Positions 48,201-56,179 of a stretch of DNA of 64,000 nt are shown piece after piece. Under the pieces are notes generated by a model. That model worked only from the letters and a program-made list of their open reading frames with translations. It did no database searches and was not told where the DNA came from. This DNA comes from a virus. The position numbers were made by a program, and so were the translations under genes. Every line of letters starts with the position of its first letter. The first letter of the stretch is position 1. The stretch is taken from IMG/VR virus record IMGVR_UViG_3300031951_000076, positions 1 to 64,000 of that record; one strand, 5' to 3'.

Positions 48201-50194
48201 TGATGTTCTGAATATATTTTTAAATCATAAAGTGAAAGATATGGATTACTAAAACTTACATCAGGACTATGAAATGAAAATATATTTCTTCTATATTCAC
48301 TTAAAAGAGGTGTTGTTGCAGTTCTTATAACACCTAATGATGCTGATCCTGTAAGAGCACCTAAAGCAAATCTATTATATGTTTCAGCATCCTCATACGT
48401 AGGTGTTAAATATGGATCTGGTCTAAGATCGTTATATGGATAATTTTGATATAAACCTTTTAATGGATTTCCTGGTATTGGGTATTCTCTCATGTTGTTA
48501 AGAAGACCCTTTGCTAAAATAGTTTTATTACCTTCTCTAGATCCACGTAATATTTGATATCCAACAATTGATTCTATTGGTTGACCATTCTCATCTAAGG
48601 GCCATGAAATATTTTCAAACTCTACACCAAGTAAAACAATTTTTGAAGCATTTGTATTATGAATATTTAATAAAGGACCTCTTGTTTCATCAGGCATTTT
48701 ATGATGTCTGATTGGTTTACCACAAAGATTTAAAGGATTACCTGGTGTTGCAGGAAAACTATTCCATATGTTTGGTTTATCTGCTGGATAGTTTTCTGTT
48801 GATTGCCAATAAGCCATATCACCTCTTGCTACTTCTACTCCACCGTCTGTACGAATTACAGTTGGTACAGTTGGTGTGTATGTTGCTGTATTTTCTACAC
48901 TCCATCTTGGACATAAACCTTCAAAACAAGAAACATTTTGTGTATCACTCACTGTTGATGGACGTCCAGGTATATGGTATGAATCACTAAACTCACCTGT
49001 ATTATATACAAATCGTATAAAGAAAGCATACTGCTCATCTCTCATATAACCAACATTGTTATTACCTTGAAAGTAATAATCTGCTGGATATTCAATTGCA
49101 ACCCATTTAGCTCTAATTTGATTAGCTAAAGGTTGATAATTAAATTTAAACTTACTATACACTCCTGTACGTAATAAATAATCACCTACAGCATATAGTG
49201 CATCAGATTTTTCAACAGGTTCTGTTCTCAATACCACTTGAGAAATTGGAACATCTACAAACTCTGGATTCCATCTATCAACATAAATTGTACCTTGAGA
49301 TGTAGAATAGTAACCTATTCTTTTTGCTACTGTTTGCTGATTTATGTTAGCTAATATAACTAACTCAAATTCATCAAAATCTTTATCAATGTTTGTAATA
49401 TTAATTGTTAAAGAACAAGCCGTATTTTGGTTATCAAACAAACCTTGAACTTGAGTCAATCCAATATAATCTGTAAACCTCACTTGATTAACAGTATATC
49501 CTATACAAGCTTGATAAGATCCATTTGGAAGAGTACCAGCTAGCCTTCCTTTTGATATTCTAATACAAGGGTGTGTTAATAAAGGGGCAATTCTAATTGC
49601 CTCACAGTCTAAAATTCTTAGACCTGGGTTTAAACTTGTTGGAGATGTATCAAATGTTCTAACTCTACATCCATTAGGAAAGGTGTCTACATATTTCCAT
49701 GGTACATCATCAATATTCATTGTTCTTGTAGGATTTAAACCATCATCCCAATAAATAATTGTACCACAATCATACCTAATGCGATTCGCTGCTGTAATTA
49801 AATTTGTTGTTTTAAAATTTAAACAATCATCATTAACTATTTTTTCATATTTACAAAGAGATTCTGTAAACTTTCCTATCTCTGATTTTGTGTTATTTGT
49901 CATAAATAACACCCATTCATCACCAGCAATATGTGTTGCACCTATCAGTGTATAAGGAAGATCAACGCATTTTATATTAGAAGGTTCATTTCCAATAACC
50001 CCCATTTGACCATCATGTGAATTATTTACAGCATTGCGCGCATGCGTGTATAACCCATCACCTACAAATAATTCATTGTAGTCTTTGAGCATACCTTTGT
50101 TGAAAGTGTTTGTAGTAATGTCGCTTGTACTACTACTACTACTATCTACACTTTCATCATCGTCATCAGTCTTACGTTTTTTGCTTTTAGCCAT
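45251..50194 (-). CDS. Muzzle/tail-stabilisation-like structural protein, 1647 aa
   Basis: The protein has an Asp/Ser-rich start (KTDDDDESVDSSSSSTS), then TNTFNKGMLKDYNELFVGDG and YTHARNAVNNSHDGQMGVIGN, which I associate with the large tail-end protein of crAss-like phages, located after the ring proteins and before cargo proteins (muzzle, gp44, in phiCrAss001). Most of the sequence is beta-rich and aromatic with scattered Cys. There is no catalytic motif and no coiled coil. Its start overlaps the end of the small peptidase gene by 8 bases, and its stop is fused with the 1941-residue start. It should form the distal tail tube around which fibres attach. The homology statement rests on remembered sequence style and gene order and should be verified by structure prediction. 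Confidence 0.72.
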   Translation of the reverse strand: MAKSKKRKTDDDDESVDSSSSSTSDITTNTFNKGMLKDYNELFVGDGLYTHARNAVNNSHDGQMGVIGNEPSNIKCVDLPYTLIGATHIAGDEWVLFMTNNTKSEIGKFTESLCKYEKIVNDDCLNFKTTNLITAANRIRYDCGTIIYWDDGLNPTRTMNIDDVPWKYVDTFPNGCRVRTFDTSPTSLNPGLRILDCEAIRIAPLLTHPCIRISKGRLAGTLPNGSYQACIGYTVNQVRFTDYIGLTQVQGLFDNQNTACSLTINITNIDKDFDEFELVILANINQQTVAKRIGYYSTSQGTIYVDRWNPEFVDVPISQVVLRTEPVEKSDALYAVGDYLLRTGVYSKFKFNYQPLANQIRAKWVAIEYPADYYFQGNNNVGYMRDEQYAFFIRFVYNTGEFSDSYHIPGRPSTVSDTQNVSCFEGLCPRWSVENTATYTPTVPTVIRTDGGVEVARGDMAYWQSTENYPADKPNIWNSFPATPGNPLNLCGKPIRHHKMPDETRGPLLNIHNTNASKIVLLGVEFENISWPLDENGQPIESIVGYQILRGSREGNKTILAKGLLNNMREYPIPGNPLKGLYQNYPYNDLRPDPYLTPTYEDAETYNRFALGALTGSASLGVIRTATTPLLSEYRRNIFSFHSPDVSFSNPYLSLYDLKIYSEHHGNAYGQFKIPYKHPKFKFISDFLSDFITLLSRFVGVTSLFTALAGKHGPDFDWNFANDNEVNINQNIFLKKRYDVNYGHQKPLEIKGDALSGGNFGLQAQVYGSFTTFSNQIGGGAISTPQTGEGFWNIDGDDNATSSSITTKERNLANDAINGYNVALQLILFVYQQMTLQEQFYKLIIGLIPYRQYSCQYDSYGIYDQIKPNNIAGNQRRRINSAYYVGNGIQQFNTQYQINNLFRSRYVVLDVTNGTAAADIADPTISDNSRFLKSEVNGAGRSELETQIKSNISSWYGALKYALPSQYGQLETVKQLPISNCIFTLDITQPNATIIKYRTTETVFGGDTYINPFSEKNTMFFFNTWLMGEFEGAGSDIDYTKYANVPWPRFWANTQFLHGQLWQTAGSFRRLDDIFMGTFYVARGYFYLFNSGVRVFYCESEVNTAYRDWEIEVSKRHYDLYRFTDYNGMFRSDVIKNGNYYKYDYSLSVSKLFNSNISWGNVLPRDYDPFISANCYKYSANKVIYSLPQQIDSKKDNWRAFLVNNYKEFIARVTSIKPINKTGALFMMQTESPLSFMGVEELQLDGSNAKITVGDGKLFETGQNQLQSIVNTDAPFEYGSNQSRYASVNTTKGVFWVSQNQGKVFQYTGRMKEISATGMRWWFSMYLPSQLLLQFPNYPLYDNIVRGVGITMIYDNVTEVLYLSKRDFRPKVTLTYQHPDTGEPYDLDGNFYLNATTQIALTNTTYFEDASWTASYDTKAEAWISFHDWVPTFVIPTKNHFLTAKNNTLWYHNTTCNSYCNFYGVSYPFEVEFISATGQQVNTVRSVEYLLEAYKYHNNCKDKFHVLDDNFDQAVVYNSEQISGLLQLFLKSKNDPLGMLTYPRINTSPNSISIQFSKEENKYRFNQFWDITNNRGEYNPVNIPMFNTSANGYVYTINPLYVNYNKSVIERKKFRHHVNRVFMRKFNSGDVKYILKLSNQKLLKSPR

Positions 50195-50549
50195 GTTTTA
50201 CTTGTAATTTCTTCTTATCAAGAAACTTATATATTCTACCTGTTATATGCCCTGCTAACCAAGCCTGAGCTTCTTCATCGTTTATAGATCTGTCTCTAGT
50301 TACAGCTTTAACAGCATGATAAACTTCGTGACCAATTGTGTTATGACTTAGATATTTAACATCAACCAATAGATAGTATTTATCTATGTCAATCGATAAC
50401 ATCATTCCTTCACTTTCACCTGCATCTCTTGGACCTCTTAAACCATGTTTTTTATACACCTTCTTTGTCTCCACTTTTAATTGATCTGTTACAATTAAAG
50501 TGAGGCTACAACTATAAGTTTCTAACTTAATAGTGTGCGAAGTTTTCAT
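50187..50549 (-). CDS. Small putative zinc metallopeptidase
   Basis: A 120-residue protein with the motif G-HEVYH (H74, E75, H78), followed 14-18 residues later by NDEEAQAWLAGH, where E92 or E93 can be the third zinc ligand. This is the minimal layout of a gluzincin-type peptidase, and the N-terminal half is a beta-rich scaffold (YYLLVDVKYLSHNT). Crassvirales carry a small peptidase gene at this place in the tail block. It may process ring, muzzle or cargo proteins during assembly. Its end overlaps the muzzle-like gene by 8 bases, and it starts 2 bases after the stop of the upstream ring-type gene. Confidence 0.72.
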   Translation of the reverse strand: MKTSHTIKLETYSCSLTLIVTDQLKVETKKVYKKHGLRGPRDAGESEGMMLSIDIDKYYLLVDVKYLSHNTIGHEVYHAVKAVTRDRSINDEEAQAWLAGHITGRIYKFLDKKKLQVKHG

Positions 50550-50551
50550 AA

Positions 50552-51478
50552 TTAAAATGGTTCAACTGACTTAAACATATCGTAATACTTAGAATACATT
50601 GCTTTTCTATTAGTTTTCCAAAGTGTATACATCTCTGAAAAATTTGGTGTATTTACAATAGTTAATGCGTTGTTTCTTGCAGCTCTTACTCTTGGTTCAA
50701 GCAATTGTATTTTTTGAGCAACATCTTCTCCATTAATAAATAAGTTTTCAAGAATGCGCTGTTTAATAGCATATTCATAGTATTCATTAATCATTGGGTG
50801 ATCAACAACTAAAAGATTACCATCATCATCCTCAAGTGTACCCTCGTATGAAATAAATACTTTACGATCAGTTTTTAAATTTACTACACCATAATCTGGG
50901 TAATCTTGATATCTTGGAACATCCATATACTTTTCACCAAGATCTATATATATAAAACCATTCTTTATAAAAGCTGATTTATATGTGTTATCTGTTGCAT
51001 CTTTTTTACCAGAGGATGGTGAAACACCTATTCTTTCAACAAGATTATATGTTCTTGTTTCAAATTTTCTTTTTTCTACAACTTGTACAAATATTCTTTC
51101 TCCTGTTTTGCATTCTACAGTGTATGTATGCTCACACCCACAAACACTCTCCTGTGAACCACATCTACCACATCTAGGTAAAACAACATTTTCAGTTTGT
51201 CTTCCAGAAAGAACTTCTCTTGTAACGGTGGTGTCACTACATAAGTAGGCATAATTTAATACATAGAAATCATCAGGAAGTCTAGATTTACCATGGCTCA
51301 GATCTAATACAACTTCTTTTGTACCATGAATACGCAATCCTAAATCATAATTAACCCGTTGTACAACTTTGATTAACTGACTTGGTTCAATAAAACCTTC
51401 CAAACTATACGTAGTAAAGTCAGCGGCAACTTCATTTAGTAACTGATCGAGTGTTCTATATTTTAATTCGGTGTTCAT
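50552..51478 (-). CDS. Ring/neck-type tail protein, 308 aa
   Basis: The N-terminus (TLDQLLNEVAADFTTYSLEG, then FIEPSQLIKVVQRVNYDLGL) resembles the larger of the conserved ring proteins between portal and muzzle in crAss-like phages. The centre contains four cysteines in CGRCGSQESVCGC (about residues 100-112), a zinc-ribbon-like knuckle. The C-terminal part is helical and ends in FKSVEPF. The ATG overlaps the TGA of the 225-residue gene by four bases (ATGA), showing translational coupling. It is expected to be a structural component of the tail barrel. The cysteine knuckle is an unusual decoration for a ring protein and may stabilise a subunit contact. Confidence 0.7.
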   Translation of the reverse strand: MNTELKYRTLDQLLNEVAADFTTYSLEGFIEPSQLIKVVQRVNYDLGLRIHGTKEVVLDLSHGKSRLPDDFYVLNYAYLCSDTTVTREVLSGRQTENVVLPRCGRCGSQESVCGCEHTYTVECKTGERIFVQVVEKRKFETRTYNLVERIGVSPSSGKKDATDNTYKSAFIKNGFIYIDLGEKYMDVPRYQDYPDYGVVNLKTDRKVFISYEGTLEDDDGNLLVVDHPMINEYYEYAIKQRILENLFINGEDVAQKIQLLEPRVRAARNNALTIVNTPNFSEMYTLWKTNRKAMYSKYYDMFKSVEPF

Positions 51479-52152
51479 GTTGTTGCACTATTTTGTTTAT
51501 CAATAGCTGTATCAGGTGGTATTTGATAAGTCATCATCAAATCTTTCATTACTTGAGCTTCTAACTCACCAAACAAGTAGTCTGGAATGTTAAAAGATTG
51601 ATCTTGTCTAGTTATGCAATCATCTTCTTTACATGTCCATAAACTAATATCATCTTCAAAAATTCCTTCTATTCTAACAGCATCCCATTCTAAGTTTGGA
51701 AAGTATAAGTAATCATCTAAAAACCAATAGTATTTAGCTTTATTATATTTAAATGTAGATCCATTAGATAACCTAACATAGTTTGTAGATGTAGTAGGTT
51801 GTAAAATATCAGAGTTGTCAATAGATGTAACAGCTCTAATAAGAGGACCAAAATATCCTTGCATAAAAACAGGAAGTTTGTCTTTTGTACGTTTAATTGT
51901 ACAATCTGCTTTTATACCTGCACAACAACCTTCCACTTTATCTACTTCTACAAGTTCTACACAATCAAGAGTTTGCATAGCTGAAGAAAAAACCATTAGT
52001 TTATTCTTGCTATCTTCACGTTTCATTAACCATTTTGCATGCTTTATTACAAATGAATAAAGCATACGATCAGTCATAAACGCATCTTGTTTGTTCGTTT
52101 TTAACTGATTACGCAAACGTGATAGAACATCTCCAATTGTAACTCTAGCCAT
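51475..52152 (-). CDS. Ring/neck-type tail protein, 225 aa
   Basis: Starts MARVTIGDVLSRLRNQLK. This N-terminus and the internal signatures (KHAKWLMKREDSKNK, VELVEVDKVEGCCAGIKADC, YFPNLEWDAVRIEG, FNIPDYLFGELEAQV) are typical of a conserved tail protein of crAss-like and related marine Bacteroidota phages. It pairs with the 308-residue protein as two adjacent ring-type subunits. There are five Cys, four of them in CCxxxxxxC and TCKEDDC contexts, possibly metal sites. It ends in TGA overlapping the next start. The gene begins 2 bases after the stop of the 194-residue gene, so all tail genes here form one operon. Confidence 0.75.
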   Translation of the reverse strand: MARVTIGDVLSRLRNQLKTNKQDAFMTDRMLYSFVIKHAKWLMKREDSKNKLMVFSSAMQTLDCVELVEVDKVEGCCAGIKADCTIKRTKDKLPVFMQGYFGPLIRAVTSIDNSDILQPTTSTNYVRLSNGSTFKYNKAKYYWFLDDYLYFPNLEWDAVRIEGIFEDDISLWTCKEDDCITRQDQSFNIPDYLFGELEAQVMKDLMMTYQIPPDTAIDKQNSATT

Positions 52153-52153
52153 T

Positions 52154-52738
52154 TTAATCTAAATTAAATTCGTCATAATTTTGAAGTAAATCTTCAATTT
52201 CTATTTTTCTTTCAGAAGCTATTTTATCTTTTCTAAAAATCTTACTCACCCTAACCATATTATCTACAAGAACATATTTTTTCCAATCTTCTCTGTAAGC
52301 TTTTCCAAGACTTCTAGTAAAATCTCTCACTCCTTTAAAACCCCACAAATCATGATTTTTAAATCTATATTTAGTTTCATAATTTGTATAAAATATCTTT
52401 GCTAAATGTTGATCTGATTCCCAATTTTGATTCTGAAGTACAAAACCGTATTTCTCACTTTTCTTAAAATCAACATTACTTTTCTTTTTAGGACAGCTAC
52501 CAATAAATATATAACCTAGTTGTTCAGGAAGTTGTATACCATTTCTATCATTTAACGCAGTTTCCCAGATAAGACCATTAAAAGTTGATATTATATTTTT
52601 AAAACTATTTACAGATAGATTATTATACTTTGGGTTTTCTTCCAAAAATTTATTATAAAAATCTGTATTAGTTAAATTTAACTTTTTAGGTCTGTAGCGA
52701 GGCGCTGTTAAGTCTGGCTTTTTATATTTTTTTGGCAC
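52154..52738 (-). CDS. Conserved basic protein at the head of the tail gene set, 194 aa
   Basis: The protein begins MPKKYKKPDLTAPRYRPKKL, a basic unstructured arm, then a mixed domain with ETALNDRNGIQLPEQLGYIF, a Lys/Asp-rich segment, FVLQNQNWESDQHLAKIFYT and KNHDLWGFKGVRDFTR. I associate this architecture with conserved crAss-like proteins just upstream of the ring genes. The NGIQLPE-LGYIFIG element and the DNA-binding-like arm recall nucleoid-type or structural adaptor proteins, but no domain can be named. It starts 51 bases after the phosphoesterase stop, with a weak hairpin in that gap. Confidence 0.65.
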   Translation of the reverse strand: MPKKYKKPDLTAPRYRPKKLNLTNTDFYNKFLEENPKYNNLSVNSFKNIISTFNGLIWETALNDRNGIQLPEQLGYIFIGSCPKKKSNVDFKKSEKYGFVLQNQNWESDQHLAKIFYTNYETKYRFKNHDLWGFKGVRDFTRSLGKAYREDWKKYVLVDNMVRVSKIFRKDKIASERKIEIEDLLQNYDEFNLD

Positions 52739-52761
52739 AATCTTACATTATTAATTTACAA

Positions 52762-52790
52762 AAAATCTACGAAGTTTCCTAAGTAAACTT
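52762..52790 (-). terminator. Weak hairpin terminator candidate after the phosphoesterase gene
   Basis: On the - strand the phosphoesterase stop at 52790-52792 is followed by AAGTTTACTTAGGAAACTT, a 6-bp stem with a 7-base loop, then CGTAGATTTTTT. The stem is short and AT-rich, so termination may be partial, allowing both an attenuated read-through into the tail operon and separate control. Confidence 0.4.
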
Positions 52791-54007
52791 TAATTGTTTA
52801 CATTATACGTAAATTCAGATATTTTTCCTTTTTCAATATCATGCACTTCCATAACTGCTTGGCGTTTAGAACCAGTATATTTGTTGTGGTAATGCCAGTA
52901 GTCAGTAGAACAAAGGCTAGGAAGATGTTTAACAGCAAAACCATTGGTTTCATTTTCACTGACATATTCTGTTGTTTTTTTAGAATGAAAGTGTCCTGTG
53001 TAGCATGTACGATACTTTGTTTTGCCCCAAGAAATTGGAAACTCAGTTGCATAAATAAGTGGCGTGTTCTTTTTATTAACATCACCGTGTTCAAAAGCAA
53101 AAAAGTTGTGACCATACACCACAACTTTTCTTTCTGAATATTCTACATCAAAATAGATTGAGTAGTCTTCCTTATCAAAACACTTAGATAGTGCGTGAGC
53201 CAAATGGTAAGAACTAAGTCGATCGTGATTACCAGGAACATAAACTACATGAAGATTTTCACAAAACTGTTTAAGATAGCATATAGACCAATATAAAGAA
53301 TCAAATGCTTTTGTATATGCTTCATGAGCACGCAATTCATTGTTTACTGGAGTACCTGATGTTGTTGTACCATTAAAAGTATCCATATTTAAAAGATCGC
53401 CACCAATTACGTAAACAATTTTGTTTAGTTTATGAGACATATATGCTCTATGTACAAGATCTTTTATAGCTACTTTAAAGTTTTCTACTATATCATCATT
53501 ATGCTCTTTACCAAAGTGCAAGTCTTGTATTGATAAAATACTAACAGTGTCGTTTTCAAACTTATTATTTAGGTATATTTCACCTGTAACTGGTTGATAA
53601 TCAGGCTGAAAATTAGCTATTACATCAGCTAATATATCTTTTTGATCCTTTTTTATAGCTGTGACAAAAGCTGATATATGCCAACCATCATGCTTTTGCT
53701 TATTCCAATAGTTACTTAGTTTCCATTTAGTTGTATCTATTTTAAGGAGTTCTATTATTTCTTCTGCAGTCTTTGGCTCTACAGAAAATACTCCTTTTAT
53801 CTCAGCCTCACCTTTGTTTAAATCTTCTTTAACTTCTGTAATTCTATCTTTAATTACTGGTTGCAAATCAATATCAACCCACCTTGTTCTTAAAATTTCT
53901 TTTTTGATTTCTTTGTACTTTTGTATAGAAATACCTAATTTTACAGAACAGTAGTAGTCTGATTTTTTCCACTTAAGTGAGTTTTTAACTTGCTCGTGAA
54001 GATTCAT
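52790..54007 (-). CDS. Calcineurin-like metallophosphoesterase
   Basis: A 405-residue protein. The N-terminal 110 residues are helical with an HTH-like start (KYKEIKKEILRTRWVDID). The catalytic domain has all five blocks of the calcineurin-like superfamily: DLH (D162, H164), GGDLLN (D204), GNHD (N260, H261, D262), EHGD (H307) and GHFH (H339, H341). Family members are Mn/Fe-dependent phosphodiesterases or nucleases (Mre11/SbcD, LpxH, cyclic nucleotide esterases). Being in the late block, it may act on DNA, host nucleotides or signal molecules. Its location next to tail genes is a feature of crAss-like genomes. It is preceded by a 116-base gap with a strong hairpin, hence probably starts a transcription unit. 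Confidence 0.85.
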   Translation of the reverse strand: MNLHEQVKNSLKWKKSDYYCSVKLGISIQKYKEIKKEILRTRWVDIDLQPVIKDRITEVKEDLNKGEAEIKGVFSVEPKTAEEIIELLKIDTTKWKLSNYWNKQKHDGWHISAFVTAIKKDQKDILADVIANFQPDYQPVTGEIYLNNKFENDTVSILSIQDLHFGKEHNDDIVENFKVAIKDLVHRAYMSHKLNKIVYVIGGDLLNMDTFNGTTTSGTPVNNELRAHEAYTKAFDSLYWSICYLKQFCENLHVVYVPGNHDRLSSYHLAHALSKCFDKEDYSIYFDVEYSERKVVVYGHNFFAFEHGDVNKKNTPLIYATEFPISWGKTKYRTCYTGHFHSKKTTEYVSENETNGFAVKHLPSLCSTDYWHYHNKYTGSKRQAVMEVHDIEKGKISEFTYNVNN

Positions 54008-54053
54008 ATGTTAATGGGTTTGTTTAATAAAATTAACATTTGTTTTTTAAATA

Positions 54054-54117
54054 AAAAAATATAGCCCCAACGTAGACACGCCAGGGCTGTTTGTCAGGAT
54101 GAAACCAACAAAACCTG
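54054..54117 (-). terminator. Terminator region after the glycosyltransferase operon
   Basis: Read on the - strand, the GT-FkbM gene is followed by GTCAGG...CCTGAC (6-bp stem) and then AGCCC...GGGCT (5-bp stem, extendable by a T-G pair), ending in ATATTTTTTT. The second hairpin plus T run is a good intrinsic terminator. It ends the fibre and glycosyltransferase unit before the phosphoesterase gene. The remaining 45 bases up to ATG 54007 are AT-rich and should contain a promoter, but no exact TAnnTTTG box is present. Confidence 0.7.
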
Positions 54118-54123
54118 ACTTTT

Positions 54124-55443
54124 TTATTCAAAAGATATATCAAAAAAGTTACCTCTTTGTTTTATATCATCTGTGTTAATTCCTTTGTAATTTAAAAAAG
54201 GAATAACATCTATATAAAACTGTTCTTGATCTTCTTTCCAACCTGGGTGAAAAGAAATATGCATTGGTACATTTAAATCCCAAAGAACTGATTTTTCTTT
54301 CAGCAGTTCTTGTTCATGACCTTCAACATCTATTTTTATAACAGAGATATTACTTTCAGATAGGTTATATTTTTCTAAAATTTCTTTAATTGAAATACAA
54401 TCAACTGATATTAAATTTTCTGTAGCTGAATCTCTTGTAATACTTTCCCCTAAAACAGCAGAACCTAATTGTAATTTAGTTTTTGTAGAAACAGCTTTGT
54501 CTTCTAAAATAATATTTGATATATTATTTAATTTAATATTTTCTACAAACTCTGCATGAGCAACTGGATCAGGTTCAAAACATATACAGTTCTTTGAATA
54601 TTTTGAAGCTACTAATGATATAGGACCTATCCACGATCCTATATCTATAAATGTTTTATTTTTATCAAGTTTTGGAACAATAAAATCAAAGGTTGATTGT
54701 TCCCACCAAGAATAATGATCTAACCAAAATTTTGTTGTAACTGGTGTATTTTGTACATTAAATTCCAAACCACCTTTATTTACCTTATGACTCATATTAA
54801 TAGTTGATTTTAATTTGGTTCCCCAACATGATATACTTGATGCTGCAGTGTTTAAATAATATTTCCATTCATCTGTAATATTTTCATCTGTTAAATACCA
54901 CGGTGTGTGTTTTATACAATATGGTTTATCTAATCTTAAGGCATCATATGCAAAACCAGAAAATGGTCTATATAAAGCAAATGTTGTATCAATATGAGCA
55001 TCCCATCCAATATCTTTTCTGTTTATCCAATACTTACTTTCCCATTCTCTTGCTTGCCTTCCTATTTCTGTTTCAGGTAAATCACTTATATCTAATGAAA
55101 ATCCAACTTTAAAAACATCAGTGTTTTCTAAAACATTAATCATTTTATCAAGCCAATCATTTGGAACGTCATCATACAAGCAATCTGAATCAGCTATTAT
55201 AAAATAGTTATCGTTAAAGTAAGGTCTTAATTGATCACCCCATACAGAATGGGGACCATTATTTTGACTAGAATAAACAACAGTTACACCTGAGTTATTA
55301 TAATATTCTAATAATGGAGGATATGTAGATTGCTGATCAAAAATTACAATCTCAATTCTTGGTTCTTTTAAAAGAAAGTTAACAGCGTTTTTTAAAGAAC
55401 TAATGAGATTTCTATTGACAATAAATGCTTTAATCTTTTTCAA
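54124..55443 (-). CDS. Glycosyltransferase fused to FkbM-family methyltransferase
   Basis: A 439-residue two-domain protein. Residues 1-235 are a GT-A fold glycosyltransferase with ADSDC (D85-x-D87, the metal/nucleotide-sugar site) after a QLRPYFNDNYFII strand. Residues 245-439 are an FkbM-type SAM methyltransferase with FIDIGSWIG (265-273, SAM-binding loop), CFEPDP (289-294) and KIDVEGHE (370-377). The protein thus could attach a sugar and O-methylate it. It is third of three coupled GT genes, overlapping the preceding gene by 14 bases and ending before a terminator. Capping of a short glycan on virion fibres by methylation is the natural hypothesis; modification of host surface glycans or of a DNA-linked sugar are alternatives. 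Confidence 0.82.
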   Translation of the reverse strand: MKKIKAFIVNRNLISSLKNAVNFLLKEPRIEIVIFDQQSTYPPLLEYYNNSGVTVVYSSQNNGPHSVWGDQLRPYFNDNYFIIADSDCLYDDVPNDWLDKMINVLENTDVFKVGFSLDISDLPETEIGRQAREWESKYWINRKDIGWDAHIDTTFALYRPFSGFAYDALRLDKPYCIKHTPWYLTDENITDEWKYYLNTAASSISCWGTKLKSTINMSHKVNKGGLEFNVQNTPVTTKFWLDHYSWWEQSTFDFIVPKLDKNKTFIDIGSWIGPISLVASKYSKNCICFEPDPVAHAEFVENIKLNNISNIILEDKAVSTKTKLQLGSAVLGESITRDSATENLISVDCISIKEILEKYNLSESNISVIKIDVEGHEQELLKEKSVLWDLNVPMHISFHPGWKEDQEQFYIDVIPFLNYKGINTDDIKQRGNFFDISFE

Positions 55444-56179
55444 GAAAATCTTTTAAAAGTTGTTTATAATCTTGTTCCCAATGTGGGTTCAAATATACAT
55501 CACCTGTAGGAACATAACCTAACTTACGCATGTATTCAACATGTTCACTATGTCTTTGTATCACATTTGGTCTGTCACTAGTATCTGTACCTGCACCACT
55601 CATATGATAACTTCTACCTCCCCACATATAAAACCAACTCACTTCATTGTCTGGTGGAGCAGCAAATACAACATTTTGTGAATTATATCGAATATTCATT
55701 ACAAATGTCATATCATATCCTGCATTCTCATGTGGATGTTTTCCAAGATTTTCCCAAATTCTTTTACTATAAACAATGCCTGAATTACCTAATCCTGTAA
55801 TATCAGTAATTGCTTTATTGTTAAAGAAAACTCCACGATGCCAGTGTAAAAGATCTGTATCTTCTTTAAAATACTTTGCAATATTTGTTAGATGATTTGG
55901 AAGTGCAACATCGTCATCGTCCCAAACTGCAATTATATTAGATGAACATTGACTTACAGCAAAGTTTTCTTTTTCACCAATTGTTTGAAATGTGTAATCT
56001 AAATTATAAATTTTTATTTCAGGATGGTCAAAGATTAATTTTTGTAAAGGGTAATCGTTTACAATAATCATTTCTTTTTTACCAGGATAGTCTTGATTAA
56101 TAAAAGAATAAATACTTTCTTCTAATAAATCCACTCTACCATACGTTATACATTTTGCAGATATAAAAGGATAATTCAT
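55430..56179 (-). CDS. Family 2-type glycosyltransferase
   Basis: A 249-residue GT-A protein. It starts with a typical GT2 strand-helix (FISAKCITYGRVDLLEESIY), the SFINQDYPG loop and IVNDYP nucleotide-binding strand, and has AVWDDDD (D87-D90), the metal-binding motif, in the expected place. GNSGIVYSKRIWENLG and a Trp-rich acceptor region follow. It is soluble and should transfer a single sugar from a nucleotide donor. It overlaps the upstream GT by four bases and the downstream GT-FkbM by 14, so the three are made together. Placement directly after fibre genes suggests the acceptors are virion proteins. Confidence 0.83.
   Translation of the reverse strand: MNYPFISAKCITYGRVDLLEESIYSFINQDYPGKKEMIIVNDYPLQKLIFDHPEIKIYNLDYTFQTIGEKENFAVSQCSSNIIAVWDDDDVALPNHLTNIAKYFKEDTDLLHWHRGVFFNNKAITDITGLGNSGIVYSKRIWENLGKHPHENAGYDMTFVMNIRYNSQNVVFAAPPDNEVSWFYMWGGRSYHMSGAGTDTSDRPNVIQRHSEHVEYMRKLGYVPTGDVYLNPHWEQDYKQLLKDFLEKD

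Noticed and set aside
54054-54117. tRNA-like folding in the gap before the phosphoesterase gene
   Set aside because: Two simple hairpins only, no anticodon arm, T-loop or acceptor pairing; a T run after the second hairpin makes it a terminator.
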